From assembly GCF_001592825.1 (NCBI RefSeq), contig NZ_LTZG01000011.1, positions 124,001 through 188,000 on the forward strand: a DNA stretch of 64,000 bases, given 5' to 3'. Position 1 is the stretch's first letter; each line of letters starts with the position of its first letter. The position numbers and the translations under genes are program-made. The notes below the pieces were generated by a model, which saw nothing but the letters and a program-made list of their open reading frames with translations, did not search any database and was not told the DNA's origin. Source of the DNA: Planococcus maritimus. GTDB lineage: Bacteria > Bacillota > Bacilli > Bacillales_A > Planococcaceae. Of the stretch, positions 25,002 through 33,437 are shown one piece after another.

Positions 25002-25871
25002 ATGAATGACATTCCATTAATCGTGACAACTGACTGGCTAGCTGAACATTTAAACGATGCCGATTTACGGATCGTGGATGCTACGGTGTTCATGAAATTC
25101 CCGGAAGTTGGCGGTGCGCCAACTGTTGAATCCGGCAAAGCGTCCTATTCCCAAGGCCACATCCCGGGAGCAGTTTATGCAGACTTGCTCGGGGAATTGA
25201 CCGATAGCGAAGCAGCTCTGCCGTTTACCGTCCCGCCGCGCAATGCATTTATTGAAAAAATGACCGACCTCGGTATTGGCGATGGCATGCGCACCGTCAT
25301 TTATGATCAAAACGCACTTGTCGGCGAAGAACTTGCCGCTTCTCAATGGGCGTCACGTCTCGCTTGGCAATTGCGTTACGAAGGATTTGGCCAAGTCGCC
25401 ATTCTAGAAGGCGGATTGCAGAAATGGCAGGCGGAAGGCCGTGAGTTATCAACAGATTTCCCGTCTTACCCGAAAGCGAACTTTTCGGGGCAGCGCCGAA
25501 GCGATATGCTCGCCACAAAAGAAGATGTCCGCAAAGCCATCGAGGACGAGCAGACGGTCCTTATTAACAGTTTGTCGCCCGACGATTTTCACAGCGGCCA
25601 CATTCCAAGCAGCGACAACGTCTTTTTCGGAAGCCATGCAAACGAAGATACGAAAGCATTAGTCTCTGACGAACAATTGCGCACAGCTTTCGAACAAAGC
25701 GGCGCACTCGCCCCTGATAAAAAAGTCATCACGTATTGCGGAGGCGGCATTGCCGCTACTTGGACCGCCTTATTGCTCAATAAACTCGGGCAGCCGAATG
25801 TCGCCGTGTACGATGGGTCGATGAATGAATGGACAAGCGACCCGTCCTGCCCGGTCGCAACCAATAAATAA
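25002..25871 (+). CDS. Two-domain sulfurtransferase (rhodanese, thiosulfate/3-mercaptopyruvate type)
   Basis: A 289-residue protein of two rhodanese domains. The inactive N-terminal domain (about 1-145) contains DLRIVDATVFM, YSQGHIPGAVYADL and TVIYDQN; the catalytic C-terminal domain (about 160-285) has TVLINSLSPDDFHSGHIPSSDNV and the active-site loop VITYCGGGIAATWTALLL, in which the Cys carries the persulfide. The loop CGGGIAAT is close to the CG(S/T)GVTA loop of mercaptopyruvate sulfurtransferases and unlike the CRKGVTA loop of thiosulfate rhodanese, so 3-mercaptopyruvate may be the better donor; this is inference. The start follows AAGGAGGA at 24986-24993. It is a single gene with its own promoter and terminator. 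Confidence 0.92.
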   Translation: MNDIPLIVTTDWLAEHLNDADLRIVDATVFMKFPEVGGAPTVESGKASYSQGHIPGAVYADLLGELTDSEAALPFTVPPRNAFIEKMTDLGIGDGMRTVIYDQNALVGEELAASQWASRLAWQLRYEGFGQVAILEGGLQKWQAEGRELSTDFPSYPKANFSGQRRSDMLATKEDVRKAIEDEQTVLINSLSPDDFHSGHIPSSDNVFFGSHANEDTKALVSDEQLRTAFEQSGALAPDKKVITYCGGGIAATWTALLLNKLGQPNVAVYDGSMNEWTSDPSCPVATNK

Positions 25872-25885
25872 AGCAACATCAGCTA

Positions 25886-25919
25886 AACTCATGGATTCCT
25901 TTCCATGGGTTTTCTTTTT
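25886..25919 (+). terminator. Terminator of the sulfurtransferase gene
   Basis: Stem AACTCATGG / CCATGGGTT (25886-25894 with 25903-25911, one G-U pair) followed by TTTTCTTTTT. Confidence 0.75.
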
Positions 25920-25952
25920 GCATCGATTGCCATCACGTTTATAAAAGATTTG

Positions 25953-26681
25953 TCACTGTTCCCGCTGCGTCGCCATGATCGCAAAATAGCTTCCTTCGAG
26001 ACCGCTGTGCGCAAGGCGTTCAAAATGAGTGTGAAAGCCCGCTTGCTCCAATAATTTTTCCCATTCCGCCATCGAGAACAGCCCAAATTCCGCGTGGTCT
26101 GATTCCGTAAACACGCGACCATCTTCATCTCGCATGATATAGACATATTCGGTTTCGGTTACATGATCACTTGTATCCGCATCATAGCTCCACTCCAAAT
26201 ACCGTAGGCCCCGCTTGCCTTGATCGATGCCACCGTGATGGGTTTGCGGCTTGAATGTTTCGGTAAACTCATCCGCTACGATCATCAAGAGGCCGCCGGG
26301 ATTTAACTGCCTTTTGGCATTTTGCATCACTTCCAATAAATCCTGTGCCGCCGTAAAATGCATGATGGCGTCGTGGATGAACACAAGATCAAACCGCTCG
26401 CTTAAATCGAGATATCGCATATCCCCTTCGACATGTGGGCAATCCGGATTTAATTTCTGGCTGATGGCCAGCATGTCCCGAGACACATCCGTCAAGGTGA
26501 TCGGAAAATGGCGTTTAAGGTAATAAGCGTTACTGCCACCGCCAGACCCGAACTCCACCGCTTTTTGAATGCGCGGATGATGTTTTTGCATGAGCTCCAA
26601 GTAAAGTCCCGCTTCCTCCTCGTATTCTGTATGAGGAGACATCAATGGCCACCAATTAGCCAATTCTTTATACAATTTCAT
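25953..26681 (-). CDS. SAM-dependent methyltransferase, class I
   Basis: A 242-residue class I methyltransferase. Motif I is AVEFGSGGGSNAYYLK at residues about 41-56, followed by ITLTDVSRDMLAISQKLNPD, HVEGDMRYLDL and FDLVFIHDAIMHF (post II), then LNPGGLLMIVADEF. The longer reading frame to 26783 is not used, because its first 34 codons lie inside the upstream epimerase gene and AAAGGAGG is placed 6 bases before the ATG at 26681. The extra EFTETFKPQTHHGGIDQGKRGLRYLEWSYDAD segment is typical of small-molecule methyltransferases acting on unknown substrates. It begins 14 bp after the epimerase-like gene, so the two are co-transcribed. Confidence 0.88.
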   Translation of the reverse strand: MKLYKELANWWPLMSPHTEYEEEAGLYLELMQKHHPRIQKAVEFGSGGGSNAYYLKRHFPITLTDVSRDMLAISQKLNPDCPHVEGDMRYLDLSERFDLVFIHDAIMHFTAAQDLLEVMQNAKRQLNPGGLLMIVADEFTETFKPQTHHGGIDQGKRGLRYLEWSYDADTSDHVTETEYVYIMRDEDGRVFTESDHAEFGLFSMAEWEKLLEQAGFHTHFERLAHSGLEGSYFAIMATQREQ

Positions 26682-26695
26682 CGCTGTCCTCCTTT

Positions 26696-27682
26696 CTAGC
26701 GTTCTTTCCAGCTCGCCAATAAGCGTAGTTCTTTTGAGCTGTCCAATCCGGCTGTGCCGACTACGCCCTCTTGTTGCAGCCACTCGTGGGTATCTTGAAT
26801 CGTTTCTTCAAGCGGCCTAAAACTCAGTCCTTGAGCCAGCGCTTTGTCAATCGACATCGCCATGAAACCATCTACGTTCTCACTGTCCGGTATCCATAGC
26901 GGCAATTCCATCCAATATCCGACATCGTTTGCCATCAAAAACTCATCATCCATCCACACGAATTGCGCACGGCTCGCCAAGGCATTTCGGCAAGTTTTCA
27001 GAAATGCCTCCATCGTCAATGAATGACTAGGCCCTGTCGCATTGAATACGCCGCTTACTTGCTGCTCCACCATGCGCAAAATCCATTCCGCCAAATCCCG
27101 GACGTCGATAAATTGGATCTGCCTATCTTTGCGCCCAGGCGCCAGCACTTCGCCGCCCTGCGCCACCCGATTGGTCCAATAGCTGAACCGTCCCGTGAAA
27201 TCATAAGGCCCGACGATCAATCCCGGACGGATGATCAGCGCCCGGTCTGGAAACTGTTTTTCTACTTCCCGCTCACATAGGAATTTCAATTCCCCGTAAT
27301 ATTCATTGCTAGGCGGATCGGCCACGTCTTGCGGCAGCTTGCGCACAGCATGCTCTTCATCAATTCCTGGATCTTGCAAATCATCATAAACCGAAGCGCT
27401 GGAGATGAACGTGTAATGTCCAGCATTTCCCGCGAGAAGTGCTGCTGATTGCCGTACGACTTGTGGCACGTAACCACACGTATCGATTACTGCATCCCAC
27501 GTCCGCCCCTCAAGCGCCGCCAGCTCACCGTCCCGGTCACCGACTAGTTTCTCAACTTCTGGGAAGAGCGCTGGATTTTCTTTTCCTCTATTGAATAAAG
27601 TAACTTCATGCCCTTGATCGAGGGCAGCCCGCGTTAAAAAGCGTCCTAAAAAGCGAGTACCTCCAAGAATCAAAATCTTCAT
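26696..27682 (-). CDS. NAD-dependent epimerase/dehydratase-like protein (extended SDR)
   Basis: A 328-residue extended SDR. The N-terminal cofactor motif is KILILGGTRFLGRFLTRAAL, followed by VTLFNRGKENPALFPEVEKLVGDRD, a hallmark of the atypical group close to plant CSP41 and some isoflavone-like reductases. FISSASVYDDL and EYYGELKFLCE supply the Ser and YxxxK catalytic residues, and RALIIRPGLIVGPYDFTGRFSYW follows. Function cannot be assigned; relatives include RNA-binding and sugar-nucleotide enzymes. The start follows GATGGGGG. It is followed after 14 bases by a methyltransferase gene. Confidence 0.85.
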   Translation of the reverse strand: MKILILGGTRFLGRFLTRAALDQGHEVTLFNRGKENPALFPEVEKLVGDRDGELAALEGRTWDAVIDTCGYVPQVVRQSAALLAGNAGHYTFISSASVYDDLQDPGIDEEHAVRKLPQDVADPPSNEYYGELKFLCEREVEKQFPDRALIIRPGLIVGPYDFTGRFSYWTNRVAQGGEVLAPGRKDRQIQFIDVRDLAEWILRMVEQQVSGVFNATGPSHSLTMEAFLKTCRNALASRAQFVWMDDEFLMANDVGYWMELPLWIPDSENVDGFMAMSIDKALAQGLSFRPLEETIQDTHEWLQQEGVVGTAGLDSSKELRLLASWKER

Positions 27683-27784
27683 TTTCCCCCATCCTTTCCA
27701 CTGTCTTCTCGCATCATTCCTTCCATGCGTATTCGCCTACTGCCTCGAAAAACCCTTCAAAACCCGTTATTTCGAACACGCCAA

Positions 27785-27812
27785 AAAGGCCCTAACGAAT
27801 TATTGGGCCTTT
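27785..27812 (-). terminator. Terminator of the sortase operon
   Basis: Minus-strand stem AAAGGCCC / GGGCCTTT followed by TTTTTGG, about 55 bp after the sortase stop. Confidence 0.8.
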
Positions 27813-27865
27813 CGAATACTAGCTATAGGGACATTAAAGAAACCTCACGAACCTAAAAAGCCGTT

Positions 27866-28504
27866 CTATTCCTCGACTTCTTGTTCAGCGACCAATTTCG
27901 CTTGGACAATATACCGGTCCGGGGCGAACCCGATGAAGTCAAAAGGATAGCAAGTCGTCAATGTCAGCATCGACTCTTCTTTTTCTACAATGACTGTTCG
28001 ATCATCTTCGTGTGTGATCCAAGTGTCCGTGACTTCGTAACTGAACAACTTGCCATCGTATTGGACGTGAAGCAAATCTCCTTTCTCGAGTTCATCCAAT
28101 CGGGTGAATACGGTATCCCGATGTCCGCTTAAAACCGTATGGCCATAACCGCCTGGCACCGTCGTCAAATCGCTGACAAACATCCCGACACCTTGCGTCA
28201 AAGTCGAAGTATCTGTCCCCCAGTAGATGGAATATTTCTGTCCAATTTTGGGGATGAGCAGTGCAGCAATCTCCGTTCCTGCTGCCTGCTGAATTTCATT
28301 AGTAAACACGGGAGTCGGCTCTTCAATAGAAGGCGGCGTATACATCATGTCCTTTTCCAGGGTCTGGGCCACTTCTGTCACTTCTTTTACTTCTTTTTCA
28401 GTAAAATCTTGCGCAGCAGTGTGGCCAGTATTCCATTGCAAAAAATTCACGATGACAATGCCTACCCCAACCATAAGCAAGATCATCCCAAGCCAACGCC
28501 TCAT
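27866..28504 (-). CDS. Class D sortase
   Basis: A membrane-anchored cysteine transpeptidase of about 212 residues. The N-terminus RRWLGMILLMVGVGIVIVNFLQW is a single membrane anchor (type II orientation). The catalytic domain begins near residue 75 (AALLIPKIGQKYSIYWG) and carries the sortase His in VLSGHRDTVFT, the Cys in LTLTTCYPF and the Arg in APDRYIVQAK. Class D is indicated by the TLTTCYPF motif and short length. The ATG at 28504 fits GAGGTGA with 6 bases spacing; the GTG at 28507 is too close. The gene just upstream encodes a secreted protein ending in a sorting signal LPDTA, most likely its substrate. Confidence 0.93.
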   Translation of the reverse strand: MRRWLGMILLMVGVGIVIVNFLQWNTGHTAAQDFTEKEVKEVTEVAQTLEKDMMYTPPSIEEPTPVFTNEIQQAAGTEIAALLIPKIGQKYSIYWGTDTSTLTQGVGMFVSDLTTVPGGYGHTVLSGHRDTVFTRLDELEKGDLLHVQYDGKLFSYEVTDTWITHEDDRTVIVEKEESMLTLTTCYPFDFIGFAPDRYIVQAKLVAEQEVEE

Positions 28505-28522
28505 CACCTATCACCTCACAAT

Positions 28523-28574
28523 AAAGAGGCTGCCTCGGAAGTGGATGAACACGACTTCCACAGGCAGTCTCTTT
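28523..28574 (-). terminator. Long hairpin between the sortase substrate gene and the sortase gene
   Basis: A 52-base hairpin with arms AAAGAGGCTGCCT / AGGCAGTCTCTTT and inner GGAAGT/ACTTCC pairing. On the minus strand it lies after the substrate gene and just before the sortase ribosome-binding site, with only a short T stretch (TTTATT). It may act as a partial terminator or mRNA-processing barrier, giving more substrate than sortase. Confidence 0.6.
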
Positions 28575-28646
28575 GCAAACCTGAATCCAAGAGCGGATAT
28601 TCACTCTCAGCTTTTATATGGTGGCTTACAAGACAGCCATAAGGCG

Positions 28647-29072
28647 TTATGCTGTTTGTTTCTTTCTGCGGAACAAAAGCAATGAACCTGCCCCGGCAAT
28701 GCCAGCGCCGAACAGCATCATCAAAGGCCCGTTAGAAGCGGTATCTGGCAACGCAGCGCCTTCCTCTTCTTCTTCGGCTGCTTCATCCTGATCTTCAGCA
28801 GCTTCGTCATCGGATCCGGCAGCTTCTTGGCTCGCTACATAATCATCGTATTCTGATTGGCTGACTTCACAAGCAAGCCCGTCATTGTCACGGTCAAGAT
28901 CATGCGGATCGTTTTCTGCACTATAGCCGTTTGTGTACCAAAACTCCATGACCTCATCATGGTTCGCGAAATCACCGCAGTCTTTATCGACATGGTTGTC
29001 CGCGGCTACATTTAGAGAAGCTCCTATAAATAAAAGCGACCCCATGAAAATTCCAGTAATTCCTTTTTTCAT
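28647..29072 (-). CDS. Secreted Excalibur-domain protein with LPXTA-type cell-wall sorting signal
   Basis: A 141-residue surface protein. The signal peptide is MKKGITGIFMGSLLFIGASLNVAADN. Residues about 30-72 are an Excalibur calcium-binding domain: DCGDFANHDEVMEFW, YSAENDPHDLDRDNDGLACE, with the DxDxDG loop and the two conserved cysteines. A charged linker (about 80-108; E-, D- and A-rich) is followed by the sorting signal LPDTA, a hydrophobic segment MLFGAGIAGAGSLLLF and a positive tail RRKKQTA. LPxTA with a neighbouring class D sortase is a standard pairing. The start follows AAGGAG. Gene order is substrate first, then the sortase, separated by a hairpin. Confidence 0.9.
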   Translation of the reverse strand: MKKGITGIFMGSLLFIGASLNVAADNHVDKDCGDFANHDEVMEFWYTNGYSAENDPHDLDRDNDGLACEVSQSEYDDYVASQEAAGSDDEAAEDQDEAAEEEEEGAALPDTASNGPLMMLFGAGIAGAGSLLLFRRKKQTA

Positions 29073-29405
29073 ATGTTTCTCCTTCCATTTCCTTTATTTT
29101 CTTGCTATCACAAATAGTAGTCTGAATTAATAAAAAATTCAATATAAATTTCGTTATTTTTGTCATAATTCTCATAAAGACATCAAAAGTCCCGCATAAA
29201 ATTAAGAATTCCCATATTTTTCTTTTGCGTAGATAATAAGCCCTCCGTGTAAGCTAGAGATATTTTATCGTCTTTTGTAGTTAAGTTTGCGATTGTACTC
29301 CTACCAGCCAGCAGCTAAATACAAAAAGCGCTCCTATCATATTCATAGCCCCTCTTTCCAAGCTATGCCATACTGGTACCATAACTGATTAGGGGGGGAA
29401 TCTAA
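29073..29405. other. AT-rich intergenic region between divergent genes
   Basis: This 333-bp stretch separates the Excalibur gene (minus) from the PH-domain gene (plus). I see only AT-rich sequence expected to hold both promoters; a weak plus-strand candidate is TTTCCA (29357) with 16 bp to TACCAT. No open frame, hairpin or repeat is convincing. Confidence 0.4.
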
Positions 29406-29771
29406 ATGGCAGAATTGAACGAGATGATGGGCTGGACCTTCGTCCAGGAAATCGATGTGCCGGATTCGGTCAAAGAGTTATTGGTGACCGGCGAGGAAGC
29501 GAAAGCCGCTTATAAAACTGTGCGCGATACCGCTGTCGTGACGAATAAGCGCCTTATCATTTCCGATAAGCAAGGCTTGACTGGAAAGAAAGTCGAAATC
29601 TACACGATCCCGTTTTCATCTATCCACATGTACTCAAGCGAAAACGCCGGTACTTTCGATGCCAATGCGGAAATCCAGCTGTGGACAAAAGCTGGGAACT
29701 TCAAGCTGAACTTGAATAAGAAAGTCAACATCCGCAAGCTGGATAAGCTAATTGCGGAAGCGATCCTGTAA
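29406..29771 (+). CDS. Bacterial PH-domain protein (bPH)
   Basis: A 121-residue cytosolic protein that reads as one bacterial Pleckstrin-homology domain. The pattern is TGEEAKAAYKTVRDTAVVTNKRLIISDKQGLTGKKVEIYTIPFSSIHMYSSENAG, then EIQLWTKAGNFKLNLNKKVNIRKLDKLIAEAIL. The 'VVTNKRLI...DKQGLTGKKVE...IPFSSI' block is the core of the family, whose Bacillus members are small stand-alone proteins of unknown role. The start follows AGGGGGGGAATCTAA. Monocistronic, with a terminator right after. Confidence 0.9.
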   Translation: MAELNEMMGWTFVQEIDVPDSVKELLVTGEEAKAAYKTVRDTAVVTNKRLIISDKQGLTGKKVEIYTIPFSSIHMYSSENAGTFDANAEIQLWTKAGNFKLNLNKKVNIRKLDKLIAEAIL

Positions 29772-29781
29772 AGTCCAACCG

Positions 29782-29826
29782 AGCTGCACCTATACGCCTA
29801 ACTGGCGGATAAGTGCAGCTTTTTTA
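29782..29826 (+). terminator. Terminator of the PH-domain gene
   Basis: Outer stem AGCTGCAC / GTGCAGCT (29782-29789 with 29813-29820), inner CGCC/GGCG, then six T. Confidence 0.85.
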
Positions 29827-29947
29827 ATACTTGCCATCGCCTGTCCGGCCTCGGCCCAAACTTTCACAATTCTTTACATTGCGTTTACCGTAGCTTAGCA
29901 GCCGTTTGAGATACTGGTGTCATTAAATGAAGAAGGAGTTGTTGAAC

Positions 29948-30823
29948 ATGATGAAAATTGCAGTGATTGGAGATTTGCACTTTCCTTCGGTAAAAGAGAG
30001 CTATGCGTTTATCCGGGAAGACCGGCAGTCGTTTTTCGAGTCTTTCATGGAACAGTTTTTCTCGATTCCCGCAGATCTGTATGTATCGATTGGTGATTTG
30101 ACGAATTTTGGTTCAGCTGACGAATTGGAAGATATCTACGCTATAATCCGGCAGCATCAAAAGCCATTTGTCCACGTACTCGGCAACCATGATGTCTATG
30201 CCATGAACCGGAACGATGTCCTCCACATCACACAGCAAGAGCGTTTTCATACGATTTCAACAGACCATGCCGTCTTGGCTTTTTTGGATACTGCCCAAGA
30301 ACAAAATTACGAAGACTGGGGCGGAACCTTGGATCTCGTCCAACAACAATGGCTTGAAACAGTAGTCCAAGAATCCGGTGACTTGCCGCTTGTCGTCTTC
30401 GGTCATCATCCGGTCCATGGAACGACCAAAAACTCTGAAAAGGAAAAACGCTGCATTGCGCCAGATATCCCGATGTGGGAATTGCTGAAACCCAAGCAAC
30501 GGGCTGGATTGTACGTCAATGGGCATAACCATTACAATTCCATCGCCGCCAGGGAACAATGGACATTTCTCCAACTAGCGGCGGTCCTGGATGAACAAGC
30601 GGTGCGGATCATTGATGTATCCGAGTCCTTGATTGACATCGATTATATTCCTTTAGTTGATCCGAAATTAAAATCGGCAGCCCAAACGATTGGCACAGCC
30701 ATCGACCATTTCCAACTAAAGCCCCACCCACTCGGCACCCAGGCCGATGTGAAATACGCGATCCCGCTTTCGGCTTCATCGCCCATCGCTACTGGGTTGA
30801 GCTTGCAAGATATAAAAAAATGA
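29948..30823 (+). CDS. Metallophosphoesterase (calcineurin-like)
   Basis: A 291-residue dinuclear-metal phosphoesterase. The ligands are seen in order: IGDLHFP (residues about 7-13), ADLYVSIGDLTNFG, VLGNHDVYAMNRNDV, VVFGHHPVHGT and YVNGHNHYNSI, matching the five-block pattern of calcineurin-like enzymes. The reading frame can be opened further upstream to 29927, but AAGGAG at 29933-29938 points to the ATG at 29948. Family substrates include cyclic nucleotides, lipids and nucleotides, and the sequence does not narrow it. It is a single-gene unit; the downstream terminator is shared with the convergent hydrolase gene. Confidence 0.92.
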   Translation: MMKIAVIGDLHFPSVKESYAFIREDRQSFFESFMEQFFSIPADLYVSIGDLTNFGSADELEDIYAIIRQHQKPFVHVLGNHDVYAMNRNDVLHITQQERFHTISTDHAVLAFLDTAQEQNYEDWGGTLDLVQQQWLETVVQESGDLPLVVFGHHPVHGTTKNSEKEKRCIAPDIPMWELLKPKQRAGLYVNGHNHYNSIAAREQWTFLQLAAVLDEQAVRIIDVSESLIDIDYIPLVDPKLKSAAQTIGTAIDHFQLKPHPLGTQADVKYAIPLSASSPIATGLSLQDIKK

Positions 30824-30940
30824 CAGCGAGATAAGGCCGTCATCTAATCTTTAATATTTATCTCATCGGAAGCTTCTAATTTCACACTTTGGATTTGCAG
30901 TCGGACAATCGCAGTATTACGGTTGAACTTGTATAAGGAA

Positions 30941-30985
30941 AAAGCTATCCACGAATCCTTTTGGGATTCATGGATAGCTTTTTAA
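30941..30985. terminator. Bidirectional terminator between convergent genes
   Basis: 18-bp stem (30941-30958 with 30963-30981) flanked by A and T runs, between the phosphoesterase gene and the membrane hydrolase gene that ends at 31069. Confidence 0.85.
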
Positions 30986-31068
30986 AGTTCGAACGATTCC
31001 TAAAAACACACCCCAGAAGACAGAGTGTGAACTGTATCTTATGGGGCGAATCATTCTCTTTTTGAAAC

Positions 31069-33087
31069 TTAAAGCCCTGTATAAAGAACCGTGTTCGCCA
31101 AAGTAATAAGCGTCATCAAGATAGTATTCAAAAATGCCCCAACATAGACATTTCCGGTTTTCCTGAAGAAATAACGGTTGTAAATAGCTGCCAACAGCAG
31201 GACTGGAACAAGCCCAATAACAATGATTGATGAGAGGGATTCGGCAGGATAGCCACCAGTCCCTGTCAAGAACAACAATCCGTAATGGTAAGCGAGATAC
31301 AAGACCAATCCGCCGATAAAGTGAAGAATGGAGATTCCATAGCCTTTCCATCCATCATATGCACTGCTGGCCGTATTGACGTTTACAGACAACCCAACAA
31401 TGAAATAGTAGATGAAGAACAGCGGCGCATAGCGCAACAATGCGAAGACGTGCTGATCTTCAAAGGTTTTCACTGCTAAAGTCCACAGACGGAAGTCGAC
31501 TTTGAAGAAGGCGTCCACCACGTACAACAGGCCATAACCGATTGCTACTGCCGTAATCGCCGTAGCTAAAGCGGCAATAATCGTTTTGAAGTTTGCTTTC
31601 AAGCCGTAACTAGCAAAGCTTGCACCTTCTGCTTTTTTCGCTACGAAGTGATAACCAATCAAAATCATCAAGGTCACGATGGCTACGTTGATTGCCCAAA
31701 AGACAATTGGGTTAACCGTCGCTGCACCGAACCATTCAGTCGTCGCAAAAAAGCGTTCTTGTTCACGCAAATAAATATACTGGACGATGCCAAGCACCAG
31801 AACAAGCCCAGATCCCAATTTCGCAGAATGTCCGGCATTTCTCACAAAACTGAAGATCAGAATCAACGCCGCTAATCCAATCGTAATCATGCTGATCTGA
31901 CGAAGAAGAGTCATGCCCGTTGCATCTCCGCTATGAAGTGCTGTAAAGAATAGAGCAGGATACAGCGCACCTACTACTAATAAAATATAGCCTGCCAATT
32001 TAGCGCCTGGTGTTTTAGGAGCTGCTAAAGCAACTGGAGATTTTGTATAAACCCAGTTGAAGAAAGGCAACTTAGTCAATAAATTGATAACCGGAATGAA
32101 CAATAAGAAGAAACCGATAAGCGCGATGAAAGAAAACCACTCTTTCCACATCCAGGTTTGTCCATCTTCGCCGACTGTCACTACATTCCCATATTCTTCA
32201 AAAGCAGTATCATAGAAATCAACGGCATAAGCTGTCGATTGCTCGGAGAAGTGATTCCACGGATGAGTCTCGTTCGGCTGATAAATGATGCGCTCAGCCC
32301 CGTCAACTTCGTAAAATTCACCCGCCTGCGCAGATTCTAAGCCGCCTAGGAACCCTAAACCTTCAGGCGTGCTGACATAATCTTTTTTCACTACTGACTG
32401 TCCGGCTGCCGACGCCTCTGCATCAAAGAAAAATTCATCATAAACTCCGGCAATTTTCCCAGATGGTCGTGGTCCATAGGAAGCATTGATTTCCTCGTCC
32501 GTGTAGCCAAGTGCTTTGACCCACTGATAATCCGACCCCATCGTCAAAGAGCTGTGAATCTTACGCACTCCCGACTCCTGGTAATCTGCTTCATCCAGCA
32601 TTACTGCATGAGTAGATGAAAATCCACCCATCGAATGGCCGGAAACCGCAATAACCCCATTTTGTTCTGCATCTTTCAGTACATAATCTTGTTCATACAT
32701 GTATTGAACTGCGTCATAAATGGCATAGGGCCAAAACGAAAAGAACGGGATCGGCTTTTCCATTGTGCCAGTCGAATGACCATGATCGTATTGGTCAAGC
32801 GCCAACACTACATATCCGCGCTTAGACATTTCAATTGCCTGTGCGTCTTGCATTTCCGCAGAATTCAAATATCCGTGAGTGGTAACCAATGTCGGCCTTG
32901 CTTCACTATCGGCTCCGTCAGGCTTATATAGCAATCCGGACAATTCGCCTCTTTCCGTATCGAAATAAATTCTCGACACGTCCACTTCACCGTTCGAACT
33001 ATTAAACTGGGCGGCAACTATACTACCGATTAACACCAATAGCAACGAAATAATCAACAATACAACTGGTTTTCTATTGTTCTTCAT
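31069..33087 (-). CDS. Alpha/beta-hydrolase fused to a polytopic membrane domain
   Basis: A roughly 672-residue fusion. After a membrane anchor (PVVLLIISLLLVLIGSIVAAQF) an extracellular-facing hydrolase part runs to about residue 310, with LVTTHGYLNSAEMQDAQAIEMSKRGYVVLALDQYDHGHS and the nucleophile elbow VIAVSGHSMGGFSSTHA. The C-terminal half, from about residue 330, is a chain of nine or ten hydrophobic segments. AGGGGGAAGAAC precedes the ATG at 33087; an in-frame start at 33111 is less well placed. I recognise each half but not the combination. A putative promoter with a consensus cre site and a strong leader hairpin lie upstream, so carbon-source control is likely. Confidence 0.85.
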   Translation of the reverse strand: MKNNRKPVVLLIISLLLVLIGSIVAAQFNSSNGEVDVSRIYFDTERGELSGLLYKPDGADSEARPTLVTTHGYLNSAEMQDAQAIEMSKRGYVVLALDQYDHGHSTGTMEKPIPFFSFWPYAIYDAVQYMYEQDYVLKDAEQNGVIAVSGHSMGGFSSTHAVMLDEADYQESGVRKIHSSLTMGSDYQWVKALGYTDEEINASYGPRPSGKIAGVYDEFFFDAEASAAGQSVVKKDYVSTPEGLGFLGGLESAQAGEFYEVDGAERIIYQPNETHPWNHFSEQSTAYAVDFYDTAFEEYGNVVTVGEDGQTWMWKEWFSFIALIGFFLLFIPVINLLTKLPFFNWVYTKSPVALAAPKTPGAKLAGYILLVVGALYPALFFTALHSGDATGMTLLRQISMITIGLAALILIFSFVRNAGHSAKLGSGLVLVLGIVQYIYLREQERFFATTEWFGAATVNPIVFWAINVAIVTLMILIGYHFVAKKAEGASFASYGLKANFKTIIAALATAITAVAIGYGLLYVVDAFFKVDFRLWTLAVKTFEDQHVFALLRYAPLFFIYYFIVGLSVNVNTASSAYDGWKGYGISILHFIGGLVLYLAYHYGLLFLTGTGGYPAESLSSIIVIGLVPVLLLAAIYNRYFFRKTGNVYVGAFLNTILMTLITLANTVLYTGL

Positions 33088-33182
33088 GTTCTTCCCCCTT
33101 TTTCTGTGCATGCCTATTCATCAAGATCTCGAGAAACTGGTAGCTGTTATAATATCCCTCCTCTCTTATTTGGGTATATGCA

Positions 33183-33242
33183 ACGAAAAAAGAGACACAT
33201 TAATGAGCTTTGGGGGATGCCCAAAGCTCATTAATGTGTCTC
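33183..33242 (-). terminator. 23-bp perfect-stem leader terminator upstream of the membrane hydrolase
   Basis: A perfect 23-bp stem (33192-33214 with 33220-33242) with a 5-base loop followed on the minus strand by six T. No minus-strand gene ends before it; it is in the 5' leader of the gene starting at 33087. It is either an attenuator or the 3' end of a short RNA. Confidence 0.8.
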
Positions 33243-33274
33243 CATTTCTCCGCACAAGATATTAACCTAAAATT

Positions 33275-33303
33275 AGCATATTCGTAAATGAAAGCGTTGT
33301 CAA
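33275..33303 (-). promoter_or_regulatory. Sigma-A promoter upstream of the leader terminator
   Basis: Minus-strand TTGACA (33298-33303), exactly 17 bp, TATGCT (33275-33280). A transcript from here would start near 33268 and reach the hairpin after about 25 bases. Confidence 0.75.
33289..33302. promoter_or_regulatory. Perfect CcpA cre site overlapping the -35
   Basis: TGAAAGCGTTGTCA matches the cre consensus TGWAANCGNTNWCA at every position and covers the -35 of the minus-strand promoter, the usual position for repression. Confidence 0.75.
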
Positions 33304-33437
33304 TAAGAAAACACATTATTCTAATTAATATAAAAAATAAATCAATTGGATTATTTTTCAAATTGCAACTGACACTCTGGCTATTTCTGAAACCTTCCCT
33401 CCACTCAACCGTATTCCTATACAAGAGGTGATGAATC

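Noticed and set aside
25953..26783. Longer version of the methyltransferase starting at 26783
   Set aside because: The extra 34 codons lie inside the upstream epimerase gene and the strong AAAGGAGG is placed for the ATG at 26681.
29073..29405. Small gene or RNA in the AT-rich gap
   Set aside because: No frame with a ribosome-binding site and no hairpin with a T tail could be found.
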